From NCBI RefSeq assembly GCF_007829955.1, contig NZ_VIWX01000007.1, positions 186,001-250,000 of the forward strand: a stretch of DNA of 64,000 bases. Direction: 5' to 3'. Each line of letters starts with the position of its first letter. Position 1 is the first letter of the stretch. Shown piece by piece: positions 52,932 to 59,394 of the stretch. The translations under genes and the position numbers were made by a program. Origin of the DNA: Saccharopolyspora dendranthemae (lineage in GTDB: Bacteria > Actinomycetota > Actinomycetes > Mycobacteriales > Pseudonocardiaceae). The notes beneath the pieces are model-generated. The model searched no databases, was not told the origin of the DNA, and worked only from the letters and a program-made list of their open reading frames with translations.

Positions 52932-52978
52932 GACTTCGCGACAGTACCCTACGAATAGAACATGTTCTAGGAAATGGG

Positions 52979-53965
52979 GTGGCCGTGGAACGCACCGAGC
53001 GGTTCGTGACGACCAACGGCGTCCGGATGCACCTGGCTGAGCAGGGCGAAGGTCATCCGGTGATCTTCTGCCACGGCTTCCCGCACACGGGCTACATCTG
53101 GCATCGCCAGATGGCCTCCGTGGCGGCGGCCGGCTACCGCGCCCTCGCTCCCGACCTGCGCGGGTACGGGAAGACCTCGGCGCCCTCCGACGTCGACGCG
53201 TACGCCAACCGCGAGGTCATCGGCGACCTCCTGGGGCTGCTCGACGACATCGGTGCGCAGGACGCGGTGTTCGTCGGCGTGGACTTCGGGGCCGCCCTGG
53301 TGTGGGAGCTGACCCTGCGCGCGCCGGAGCGCGTCACCGGAGCGATCGTGCTCAACAACCCGTTCGTCCCGCGCGCACCCCGCCTGCCGTCCCAGCTGTG
53401 GGCGAAGGCAGCCCAGCGCCACTTCTTGCACCTGGACTACTTCCAGCGCCCCGGCGTCGCCGACGCCGAACTCGCCGCCGATCCCCGGGATTTCCTCGCC
53501 CGCGTCTACTACGCGCTCAGCGGCGACTACCACTACCTCGACACCTGGAGCTATCCTGCGGAAGGCACCGGATACCTCGACGTGCTGCCCACCGCGCCGG
53601 AACTGCCGTGGAGCTGGCTGTCGGAAGGCGAACTCGACGTGCTGGCGGGGGAGTTCGAGCGCACCGGGTTCACCGGGGGCCTGAACTGGTACCGCGCGAT
53701 CGACCGCAACTGGGAGCTCACTGCCGACTACGCCGATGCCGTGGTCACCGCCCCGACCTACTTCCTCTACGGCGAACGCGACACGGACATGGAGGGCTTC
53801 AGCGGGCATGATCCCCTCGCCACCCTGCGAGCGAACGTCCCCGGCCTGCGCGCCGTCAACTCCATCCCGGAAGCGGGCCACCTCGTCCACCTCGAGCGCA
53901 CCGAAGCCGTCAACGCCCTCCTGCTCGACCACCTCGCGGACCTGACCGGGGCGGCCTCTCGCTGA
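52979..53965 (+). CDS. Alpha/beta hydrolase (epoxide-hydrolase-like)
   Basis: 328 residues, size of soluble epoxide hydrolases. Starts ERTERFVTTNGVRMHLAEQGEGHPVIFCHGFPHTGYIWHRQ; HGFP is the oxyanion motif of the family. The nucleophile is Asp in VFVGVDFGAALVWELT (about 99-114), where sEH-type enzymes have G-x-D-x-G/W. The ending HLVHLERTEAVNALL has the catalytic His. A cap domain with two Tyr candidates lies about 145-230. Likely hydrolyses an epoxide or related ester. Start GTG at 52979. Confidence 0.87.
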   Translation: MAVERTERFVTTNGVRMHLAEQGEGHPVIFCHGFPHTGYIWHRQMASVAAAGYRALAPDLRGYGKTSAPSDVDAYANREVIGDLLGLLDDIGAQDAVFVGVDFGAALVWELTLRAPERVTGAIVLNNPFVPRAPRLPSQLWAKAAQRHFLHLDYFQRPGVADAELAADPRDFLARVYYALSGDYHYLDTWSYPAEGTGYLDVLPTAPELPWSWLSEGELDVLAGEFERTGFTGGLNWYRAIDRNWELTADYADAVVTAPTYFLYGERDTDMEGFSGHDPLATLRANVPGLRAVNSIPEAGHLVHLERTEAVNALLLDHLADLTGAASR

Positions 53966-53970
53966 TTCGG

Positions 53971-53984
53971 CGCTCGATCGAGCG
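53971..53984. repeat. 14-bp perfect palindrome
   Basis: CGCTCGATCGAGCG lies six bases after the hydrolase stop. It is too short and lacks a loop for a terminator, and may be a regulator site or chance. Confidence 0.3.
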
Positions 53985-54112
53985 AAGGGATTCTACTCAG
54001 GTCAAAGATGAGTAGCGGCGTTCCCGCGAACGTCCCCTCGATGATCTTCACCTCGGTCAGGCTCGCTCTTGGTCATGCTTGTCTTTCGAGCGGATGGGGG
54101 TGCTCGGCCGCC

Positions 54113-54448
54113 GTGGAGGAAGAGCGCGAAGAGGACCGGCCGGGTCCGGCGAGTACCGCCGGTGGCGTGATCGGTGGTCTGGCACTGGTCTTCAGCCTGT
54201 GGCCGTGGGTCCTGTACCTGAGATCGGCGTGGGCCGGCTTCGACCCGAACGAGATCGGGGGCGAGGTCACCGACTACCAGCTGCTCAAGCTGTTCTTCGG
54301 AATCTGGCTCTCGCTGTGGCTGGTGGGTCTGGCGATCGTTCTCGTGTCGATGGGTGAGCGGACGGACCGCTCGATCTTGCAGCTGGCCGGACTCACCTCG
54401 GTCATGCTGGCCGTCTCGGGTCTCGCCTACTTCCTGGGCCGCGCTTAG
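54113..54448 (+). CDS. Small membrane protein (about three helices)
   Basis: 111 residues from GTG at 54113: an acidic start VEEEREEDRPGP, then three hydrophobic helices (ASTAGGVIGGLALVFSLWPWVLYL; LLKLFFGIWLSLWLVGLAIVLVSM; LQLAGLTSVMLAVSGLAYFLG). No family recognised. A longer frame to 54008 exists but is less hydrophobic and out of character. The 3' end overlaps the convergent TIM-barrel gene by four bases. Confidence 0.6.
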   Translation: MEEEREEDRPGPASTAGGVIGGLALVFSLWPWVLYLRSAWAGFDPNEIGGEVTDYQLLKLFFGIWLSLWLVGLAIVLVSMGERTDRSILQLAGLTSVMLAVSGLAYFLGRA

Positions 54449-55473
54449 CGCGGTCCGCCGGACGCGTACCGCCGGGCCACGGCCGAAAAGGCGGCTTTGG
54501 GCTCCCACGTCATGTCCGGGTAGGTCCGTCCTCGGCGGCCTTCGAGGAGCTTGACGATGCTCAGGCTCGCTCGGTCCAGGTCGTCCCTGGGGTCGCCGTC
54601 CGGGCGGTGCGGGTAGCCGGGCAGGGCGAACAGGAACACGAACGCGCTGTCCACGCCTTCGGTCTCGAAGATCTCCAGCAGCTCGTCCAGGTACTCGGCC
54701 TGGCCGGCTTCGTCGCGCTCGTGGACGCCGTTCAGCCTGATGGGGGCCCTGGTCTCCGGGTCGTGCTCGACGACTTCGAGCACCCGGCCACCGCGGTCCC
54801 CGGCGCCGCGGTAGGCCGCGGTGCCGAATCCGGTGATGGCGAGCGGTTTCGGGCCTCGGGCCAGGGTGCGCACCGCGTCCCGGAAGCGGTCGGCGACCTC
54901 GGCTGAGCGGATCAGCTCGAAGGTCACGAAGTCGAAGGGGGTCCAGTCGACCTGCTCGAACTGGATGGACGCGTAGGTGAGCTCGCCCCGGAAGCGCTCG
55001 CGGATCGCCGCTGCGGCATCGCGGAGGAACGCGTTGAGACGCACCCCGAGATCGCGCATGGCCTCGGCTGGGTCGCTCATCAGCTGTGCGACGCGCTCCT
55101 CCTGGCTCTCGCCCGGAAGGAACCCGTGGTTCATCACGCTCAGCTCGACCCCCGCGACGAACACGACCGCCGCACCCCGCTGCCTGAGCCGTTCCGCTCG
55201 CTCGGCGCAGTCGCGGAAGAGCTCCAGGATCTGCGCCGGCTCCAGTTCCAGCGGATAGGGCGAGAACCAGACCTCCAGACCGAGCTCGGCGGCGGCGTCG
55301 GCGGCCAGCTCCAGTCGGTCCGGGTCGCCGCCGATGATCTGAATCGCGTTGCAGTGCAGGTCGTCCCGGATGATGGCGAGCTCGCGCCGGACCACCGCGA
55401 GGTCGGAGTCCGGGAGGGAGGTCGTGCCGTGCACGACGAATCCGGTGTCGTAGGTCATTCCTCGTGCTCGCAT
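54445..55473 (-). CDS. TIM-barrel-like protein of unknown function
   Basis: 342 residues. YDTGFVVHGTTSLPDSDLAVVRRELAIIRDDLHCNAIQIIGGDPDRL (about 8-54), AAAELGLEVWFSPYPLELEP (about 60-79), and FVTFELIRSAEVADRFRDAV are spaced like a glycoside-hydrolase-type beta/alpha barrel. A Tyr-rich end AVARRYASGGPR is typical. Actinobacterial relatives are sometimes labelled 'abortive infection protein' without proof. The gene is divergent from a TetR gene with twin palindromes between, so it is likely repressed by that regulator. ATG at 55473 has GAGG eight bases before it. Confidence 0.7.
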   Translation of the reverse strand: MRARGMTYDTGFVVHGTTSLPDSDLAVVRRELAIIRDDLHCNAIQIIGGDPDRLELAADAAAELGLEVWFSPYPLELEPAQILELFRDCAERAERLRQRGAAVVFVAGVELSVMNHGFLPGESQEERVAQLMSDPAEAMRDLGVRLNAFLRDAAAAIRERFRGELTYASIQFEQVDWTPFDFVTFELIRSAEVADRFRDAVRTLARGPKPLAITGFGTAAYRGAGDRGGRVLEVVEHDPETRAPIRLNGVHERDEAGQAEYLDELLEIFETEGVDSAFVFLFALPGYPHRPDGDPRDDLDRASLSIVKLLEGRRGRTYPDMTWEPKAAFSAVARRYASGGPR

Positions 55474-55523
55474 GGTGACGTCCTCGCTGTCGGCCTCGGT
55501 TCAGTCGAGACTGGCATTGAAAT

Positions 55524-55551
55524 TGCGTGCACGCAAGTTTGCGTGCACGCA
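55524..55551. promoter_or_regulatory. Probable TetR operator: twin TGCGTGCACGCA palindromes
   Basis: The 12-bp palindrome TGCGTGCACGCA occurs at 55524-55535 and again at 55540-55551, 16 bp centre to centre, in the 100-base gap between the TIM-barrel and TetR genes. Two dimers of the TetR protein could bind on roughly opposite faces. Confidence 0.8.
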
Positions 55552-55573
55552 TCTCGTGTGAAACGCTGACGCC

Positions 55574-56212
55574 GTGACGACCTCACCAGGGCTGCGGGAG
55601 CGGAAGAAGCAGGCCACGCGCCAGGCGCTGCGCGAGGCGGCGCTGCGGCTGGCCTTGGAGCGCGGGCCCGATCAGGTGCGGGTCGAGGACATCGCCGAGG
55701 CGGCCGGGGTCTCACCGCGCACCTACAACAACTACTTCGCCAGCCGCGAGCAGGCGATCGTCGCCGCCGTGACCGCGGACCGCGAGGCGCGGGTCGCGGC
55801 GGCGGTCGCGGCGCGGTCCGCAGACGTGCGGCTGGCCGACGCCGTCGCCGAGGCCGTCGTCGAGCAGTACGCGAACACCGGTGAGGGCCAGCACGAGGCG
55901 TTGTTGCTGATCACCACCCGGACCGCGTTGCGGGACGCGTTCCTCGGCGCCGCCGCCGACGTCGAGCCCGCTCTCGCGCCGGCGATCGCCGAACGGCTGG
56001 CCGACACCGGATCGCACGCGGCCCGCGTTCTCGCGGCGAGCGTGGCCGCAGCGGTGCGCATCGCGTTGGAGGACTGGCTTCAGCAGGCCGGGAACGCAGG
56101 GGATTCCGGCGCGGGGCTGGTCGTGCCGTCCGGCTCGCTGGCCGACCGGATCCGTGCGGCGCTGGCTCCGCTCGCGCCCGCGTTCGATGCTGCTGAGGGG
56201 CCCGCGTCGTGA
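55574..56212 (+). CDS. TetR-family regulator
   Basis: 212 residues. N-terminal HTH: RERKKQATRQALREAALRLALERGPDQVRVEDIAEAAGVSPRTYNNYFASREQAIVA, with recognition helix GVSPRTYNNYF (about 46-56). The C-terminal domain is Ala-rich and helical. GTG start. Divergent from the TIM-barrel gene; probably autoregulated through the twin palindromes at 55524-55551. Downstream genes (VOC, methyltransferase) start 58 and 546 bases after its stop, so they may share its transcript. Confidence 0.92.
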   Translation: MTTSPGLRERKKQATRQALREAALRLALERGPDQVRVEDIAEAAGVSPRTYNNYFASREQAIVAAVTADREARVAAAVAARSADVRLADAVAEAVVEQYANTGEGQHEALLLITTRTALRDAFLGAAADVEPALAPAIAERLADTGSHAARVLAASVAAAVRIALEDWLQQAGNAGDSGAGLVVPSGSLADRIRAALAPLAPAFDAAEGPAS

Positions 56213-56270
56213 ACGAGCGCTGGTCGAAAAATGCGGGGACTGCGGGACGTCGGGCCGCTACGGTGGACTG

Positions 56271-56705
56271 ATGGGGTCGGTCAAGCAGGTTCAGGTCACC
56301 TTCGACTGCGCGGAGCCCGAGCGGGTGGCTCGGTTCTGGTGCGAGGTGCTGGGGTACGTCGTGCCACCCCCGCCTCCGGGGTTCGAGTCCTGGGAAGCGT
56401 TCGACCGGTCTCTGCCGCCTGAGCGTCAGGGGGCGGCTTTCGGGTGCGTGGATCCTGACGGGGTTGGGCCTCGGTTGTTCTTCCAGCGCGTTCCCGAAGG
56501 CAAGGTCGTGAAGAACCGGGTGCATCTCGACGTGCGGGCCGGGGCCGGGCTCGTGGGGGAGGAGCGGCTCGCCGCGCTGGAGGCCGAGTGCTCGCGGTTG
56601 GAAGCGATCGGGGCCACCCGAGGCGTGCTCCTGGTCGCCGACGAGTTCAACGAGTCGTGCCAGGTGATGCAGGACATCGAGGGCAACGAGTTCTGCCTCG
56701 ACTGA
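56271..56705 (+). CDS. VOC-family (glyoxalase-like) protein
   Basis: 144 residues: VKQVQVTFDCAEPERVARFWCEVLGYVVPPPP at the start and FQRVPEGKVVKNRVHLDVRA (about 72-91) are the Glyoxalase_6 pattern common in actinomycetes, with DIEGNEFCLD at the end giving the last metal-site Glu. No substrate assigned. Short spacing to the upstream TetR gene and downstream methyltransferase suggests one transcription unit. Confidence 0.9.
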   Translation: MGSVKQVQVTFDCAEPERVARFWCEVLGYVVPPPPPGFESWEAFDRSLPPERQGAAFGCVDPDGVGPRLFFQRVPEGKVVKNRVHLDVRAGAGLVGEERLAALEAECSRLEAIGATRGVLLVADEFNESCQVMQDIEGNEFCLD

Positions 56706-56758
56706 TCGAGTGGCCGACCGGCAGGGCAGGGGCACCATCGGGGACCGGAGGGCTGCCG

Positions 56759-57406
56759 ATGAGTTGGTTGGGGGAAGTTCGGGAGGCGTACGACTCGATT
56801 GCGGCCGGGTACGCCGAGGAGACTCGGGGTTTGCTCGACAGGCTGGTTCACGTGCGGGCTGGGGTCGTGCTGTTCGCCGACCTGGTCCGGGCGACCGGGG
56901 GAGGACCGGTCGCCGATGTGGGGTGCGGGCCGGGGCACACGACCGGGCTGCTGCGGGAGCTGGGGGTGGACTCGTTCGGTGTCGACCTGTCCCCCGAGAT
57001 GATCGAGATCGCTCGACGGGAACATCCCGATGCGCGGTTCGAGGTCGGGTCGATGACGGACCTCGAGATCGACGACGAATCCCTGGCCGGTGTGATCGCG
57101 TGGTGGTCGCTGATCCACATCCCGGACGAGGCGGTACCGGGAGTTCTCGCCGAGTTCCGCCGGGTTCTCAAGCCGGGCGGAGTGCTGGCCGTGGGGTTCC
57201 ACGTCGGTGACGGGCGGGAAGCCCGGATCCGTGATGACCTGCCCGAACCCGTCTACGGATGCCTCCGGGAACCGTCCCGCATGGCCGGCTGGCTTCGGGA
57301 AGCGGGCTTCACCGTGGAGTCGGAGCACCTGCTGCACCCGGATACGCCGCGACCGGGAGCGATCCTCTTCGCCTGCCTGCCCCGGCCGGCATCAGTCGAA
57401 CACTGA
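56759..57406 (+). CDS. Class I SAM-dependent methyltransferase
   Basis: 215 residues. Starts MSWLGEVREAYDSIAAGYAEETRG, typical of small-molecule methyltransferases. Motif I VADVGCGPGHTTGLLRELG (about 49-67), VDLSPEMIEIARREHPD (about 72-88), GVIAWWSLIHIPDEAVPGVLAEFRRVLKPGGVLAVGFH (about 109-146). GGAGG ribosome site. Substrate unknown. Its end overlaps the convergent Imm5-like gene by 15 bases. Confidence 0.92.
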   Translation: MSWLGEVREAYDSIAAGYAEETRGLLDRLVHVRAGVVLFADLVRATGGGPVADVGCGPGHTTGLLRELGVDSFGVDLSPEMIEIARREHPDARFEVGSMTDLEIDDESLAGVIAWWSLIHIPDEAVPGVLAEFRRVLKPGGVLAVGFHVGDGREARIRDDLPEPVYGCLREPSRMAGWLREAGFTVESEHLLHPDTPRPGAILFACLPRPASVEH

Positions 57407-57892
57407 CCAGCAGATCTCGTTGCGGCGCTGCTGGTCCTCCAGGACCAGGTCCCGGATCGCGTCGGGGAGTTGGGCGCGCTGCCAGCGGCATTCGGCGTGC
57501 CCGGCCGCGGAACCCTCGGTCGCCTGAACGGCTTTGATGGCGTAGGCGGCCGCGCCGAGGTCGTGCTCGGCGACGTGGGCCACCACTGCCGCCTGACGTG
57601 CGGCGAACGCCGCGAAGCGCGGCGCTCCGGTGAGCGGGCGGGCCGCTGCCATCGCGTGGCCGCCCGCCGAGCGCGCGTCCCACATCCGGATCTCACCTCG
57701 GGTCCAGGCGCGGATCTGCTCGATCGCCTGGCGCGGACGCGGATCCGAGGGCTCGGCGTGCTCGACGAGGTGCAGGACGTGTTCCGCGCAGGTCGCGGCC
57801 CACAGCGCGATCAGGTGGTGGTCGGCGTCGGTGAGCGTTCCGCCGCGGCGAACGGTGATCAGTCGAGGATCTCGGACTTTCGGCAGGATCAC
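57392..57892 (-). CDS. Imm5-like immunity protein family member
   Basis: 166 residues, all helical. The pattern LIALWAATCAEHVLHLVE, SDPRPRQAIEQIRAWTRGEIRMWDARSAGGHAMAAAR, then AAVVAHVAEHDLGAAAYAIKAV matches the putative immunity protein family Imm5, as I recall it: DPRPR-AIE-AR-WARGEI and H-A-HA-GAA-YA-KA. Such proteins protect against secreted polymorphic toxins. No toxin gene is next to it: neighbours are a methyltransferase and a HTH gene. It may be an orphan against toxins from other strains, or have a different role. The start has no strong ribosome site. Confidence 0.75.
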   Translation of the reverse strand: MILPKVRDPRLITVRRGGTLTDADHHLIALWAATCAEHVLHLVEHAEPSDPRPRQAIEQIRAWTRGEIRMWDARSAGGHAMAAARPLTGAPRFAAFAARQAAVVAHVAEHDLGAAAYAIKAVQATEGSAAGHAECRWQRAQLPDAIRDLVLEDQQRRNEICWSVFD

Positions 57893-58027
57893 GCAGCCTC
57901 CCCTCGGTTCCGCCCAAACCAGCGAAGCCGAAGCGCAAGTCGGCCGGACGGGACACTCAAGCTAGCCGGGATCGGGTGGGTGCACCGGGGGTTTCGGGTG
58001 CGGTGCTTGCGGGCGTGGCGGAAAAAT

Positions 58028-58095
58028 CCCAGTTTTAGTCATAACTGAGCCATGATCATGTCCGAAATGTCGGCTCAGTTATGACTAAAACTGGG
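58028..58095. repeat. 68-bp palindromic repeat, copy 2
   Basis: The left arm (58028-58051, beginning CCCAGTTTTAGTC) is perfectly complementary over 24 bases to the right arm (58072-58095), with a 20-base loop. Reverse-complemented, it lines up base for base with copy 1 at 14778-14845 (both 68 bp), sharing both ends, TGAGC and GACATTTCGG. Positions 14-15 are CA in copy 1 and AT here, and the partner bases differ to keep pairing. It lies between two minus-strand genes, downstream of the HTH gene and upstream of the Imm5-like gene. Confidence 0.9.
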
Positions 58096-58136
58096 AGTTG
58101 GTGCGCCGGGGTGATGCCTGCGTCCGAGCGGGGTGG

Positions 58137-58565
58137 TTACTCCGTTGTGAAGAGGCCGCTTTCGCTGTTGAGGACGGAGTCGAGGAGCTGCAGGACCTCT
58201 GCGGTCTCGGCGAGCTCACCGACTACGATGATCTTGAGGCGCTTGCGGTCCTCGTCGTGGATGGTCTGCACGCGCAGGGTGCGGTCCGCGCCGACGCCGG
58301 CCAGGACCAGGGTGCCGAGGCGGTCGGCCGCCGAGCGGTCCACGCCGTCGATCTGGACGATGCTGGAAACCTCCACAGCGCCAGCGGTGTGGGCGGTCTC
58401 GGTGGGTCTGCCGGTGAGCTGCTCCAGGTCGGACTTGGAGATCCGGTACTGCTTGCCGATGCGGACGGCGTGGAGCCTGCCCGAGCGGATGTAGCTGCGA
58501 ACCGTGCGGACGTGCAGGCCGAGGAGTGCCGCGACCTGCTCTACCGAATACATATCTTCCTGCAT
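58137..58565 (-). CDS. BldC-like helix-turn-helix protein with C-terminal extension
   Basis: 142 residues. The first 55 are a MerR/excisionase-type HTH_17: MYSVEQVAALLGLHVRTVRSYIRSGRLHAVRIGKQYRISKSDLEQLTG. This is like BldC or xis-type DNA-binding proteins. Residues 60-142 form an alpha/beta domain with VEVSSIVQIDGVDRSAADRLGTLVLAGV and RLKIIVVGELAETAEVLQLLDSVL, of unknown type, possibly ligand binding. AT-rich sequence before its start. Separated by 47 bases from the TetR gene upstream on the same strand. Confidence 0.82.
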   Translation of the reverse strand: MQEDMYSVEQVAALLGLHVRTVRSYIRSGRLHAVRIGKQYRISKSDLEQLTGRPTETAHTAGAVEVSSIVQIDGVDRSAADRLGTLVLAGVGADRTLRVQTIHDEDRKRLKIIVVGELAETAEVLQLLDSVLNSESGLFTTE

Positions 58566-58612
58566 CAGTTCTCATTTTAGGTTATGAAGAGGAAGGATGC
58601 GTAATCCGCCGA

Positions 58613-59272
58613 TCAGTCGGCAGAATCCGCGGGCTCGATGAAGGACTCCACCATCCTCGGGAAGATCTGCGTGAACAGCGGTTTCGTCGTCGACGACGAG
58701 GGGTCGCTGAAGGCGGCGTGCTCCAGCTGCGCCTCGTACACCGAGGTCAGGGCGCGGACCGCGTCCCGGGTGTCGACGACCAGGCGGAGGTTGAGCCGGT
58801 CGAGCGCCTCGTGCAGCAGCTCGGCGATCGAATCGGTGAGGTTCTCCAGCGACTCGCCGGCCCGCTTGCGCAGGTGCGGATGCCGCAGGGCGTGCGCGCG
58901 GAACTCGGTGACCAGCATGTACCAGTTCTGATCGGCGATCAGCGACTCCGCGCAGGCCGTGCCGACCTTGACGATCGCCTCGTGCAGCGACCCGCGGTCG
59001 GCGACGCCCGCGACGAGCACGTCGTCGACGATCGCGCGGGTCTTCTGGACGCGCAGGCTCATCTCCTCCTCGTACACCGCGAGGAACAGGTCCTCCTTGG
59101 TGTCGAAGTTCGAGTAGAACGCTCCGCGGCTGAAGCCCGCCGTCTCGCAGATCAGCTCCACGGGGGTGTCGCGAATGCTGTGCTCGGAGAACACCTCGCG
59201 CGCGGCGTCGATCAAGCGTCGACGCGTCTGCGCCCGTCGCCGTGTTTCCCGTTGGCGCGGTTGGTCGGTCAT
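58613..59272 (-). CDS. TetR-family regulator of the MMPL/YhgE exporter
   Basis: 219 residues. HTH at about 10-62: RRAQTRRRLIDAAREVFSEHSIRDTPVELICETAGFSRGAFYSNFDTKEDLFLA, with the recognition helix GFSRGAFYSNF. The C-terminal domain is helical and longer than average. Divergent from the MMPL gene with twin ATACA-type palindromes between them (59344-59372), so it most likely represses the exporter and itself. Inducer unknown, probably a hydrophobic compound. Confidence 0.92.
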   Translation of the reverse strand: MTDQPRQRETRRRAQTRRRLIDAAREVFSEHSIRDTPVELICETAGFSRGAFYSNFDTKEDLFLAVYEEEMSLRVQKTRAIVDDVLVAGVADRGSLHEAIVKVGTACAESLIADQNWYMLVTEFRAHALRHPHLRKRAGESLENLTDSIAELLHEALDRLNLRLVVDTRDAVRALTSVYEAQLEHAAFSDPSSSTTKPLFTQIFPRMVESFIEPADSAD

Positions 59273-59343
59273 GACCGGGATTCTCCTGCGGTGTTTCGCC
59301 TCACAGTTGCCTGCGGGCACGAGCTACGTGGATCTCGGGAAAT

Positions 59344-59372
59344 ATACAGTCTGTATCGCATACACCGTGTAT
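59344..59372. promoter_or_regulatory. Probable TetR operator: twin 13-bp palindromes
   Basis: ATACAGTCTGTAT (59344-59356) and ATACACCGTGTAT (59360-59372) are 13-bp palindromes 16 bp centre to centre, lying between the TetR gene and the MMPL gene. Same geometry as the site at 55524. The AT-rich sequence overlaps the likely exporter promoter. Confidence 0.82.
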
Positions 59373-59394
59373 CGAAATACCGGGAGTGTTCCCC

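Noticed and set aside
56376..56400. tRNA-like GGGTTCGAGTCC sequence
   Set aside because: It lies inside the VOC gene in good frame and no acceptor or anticodon stems surround it.
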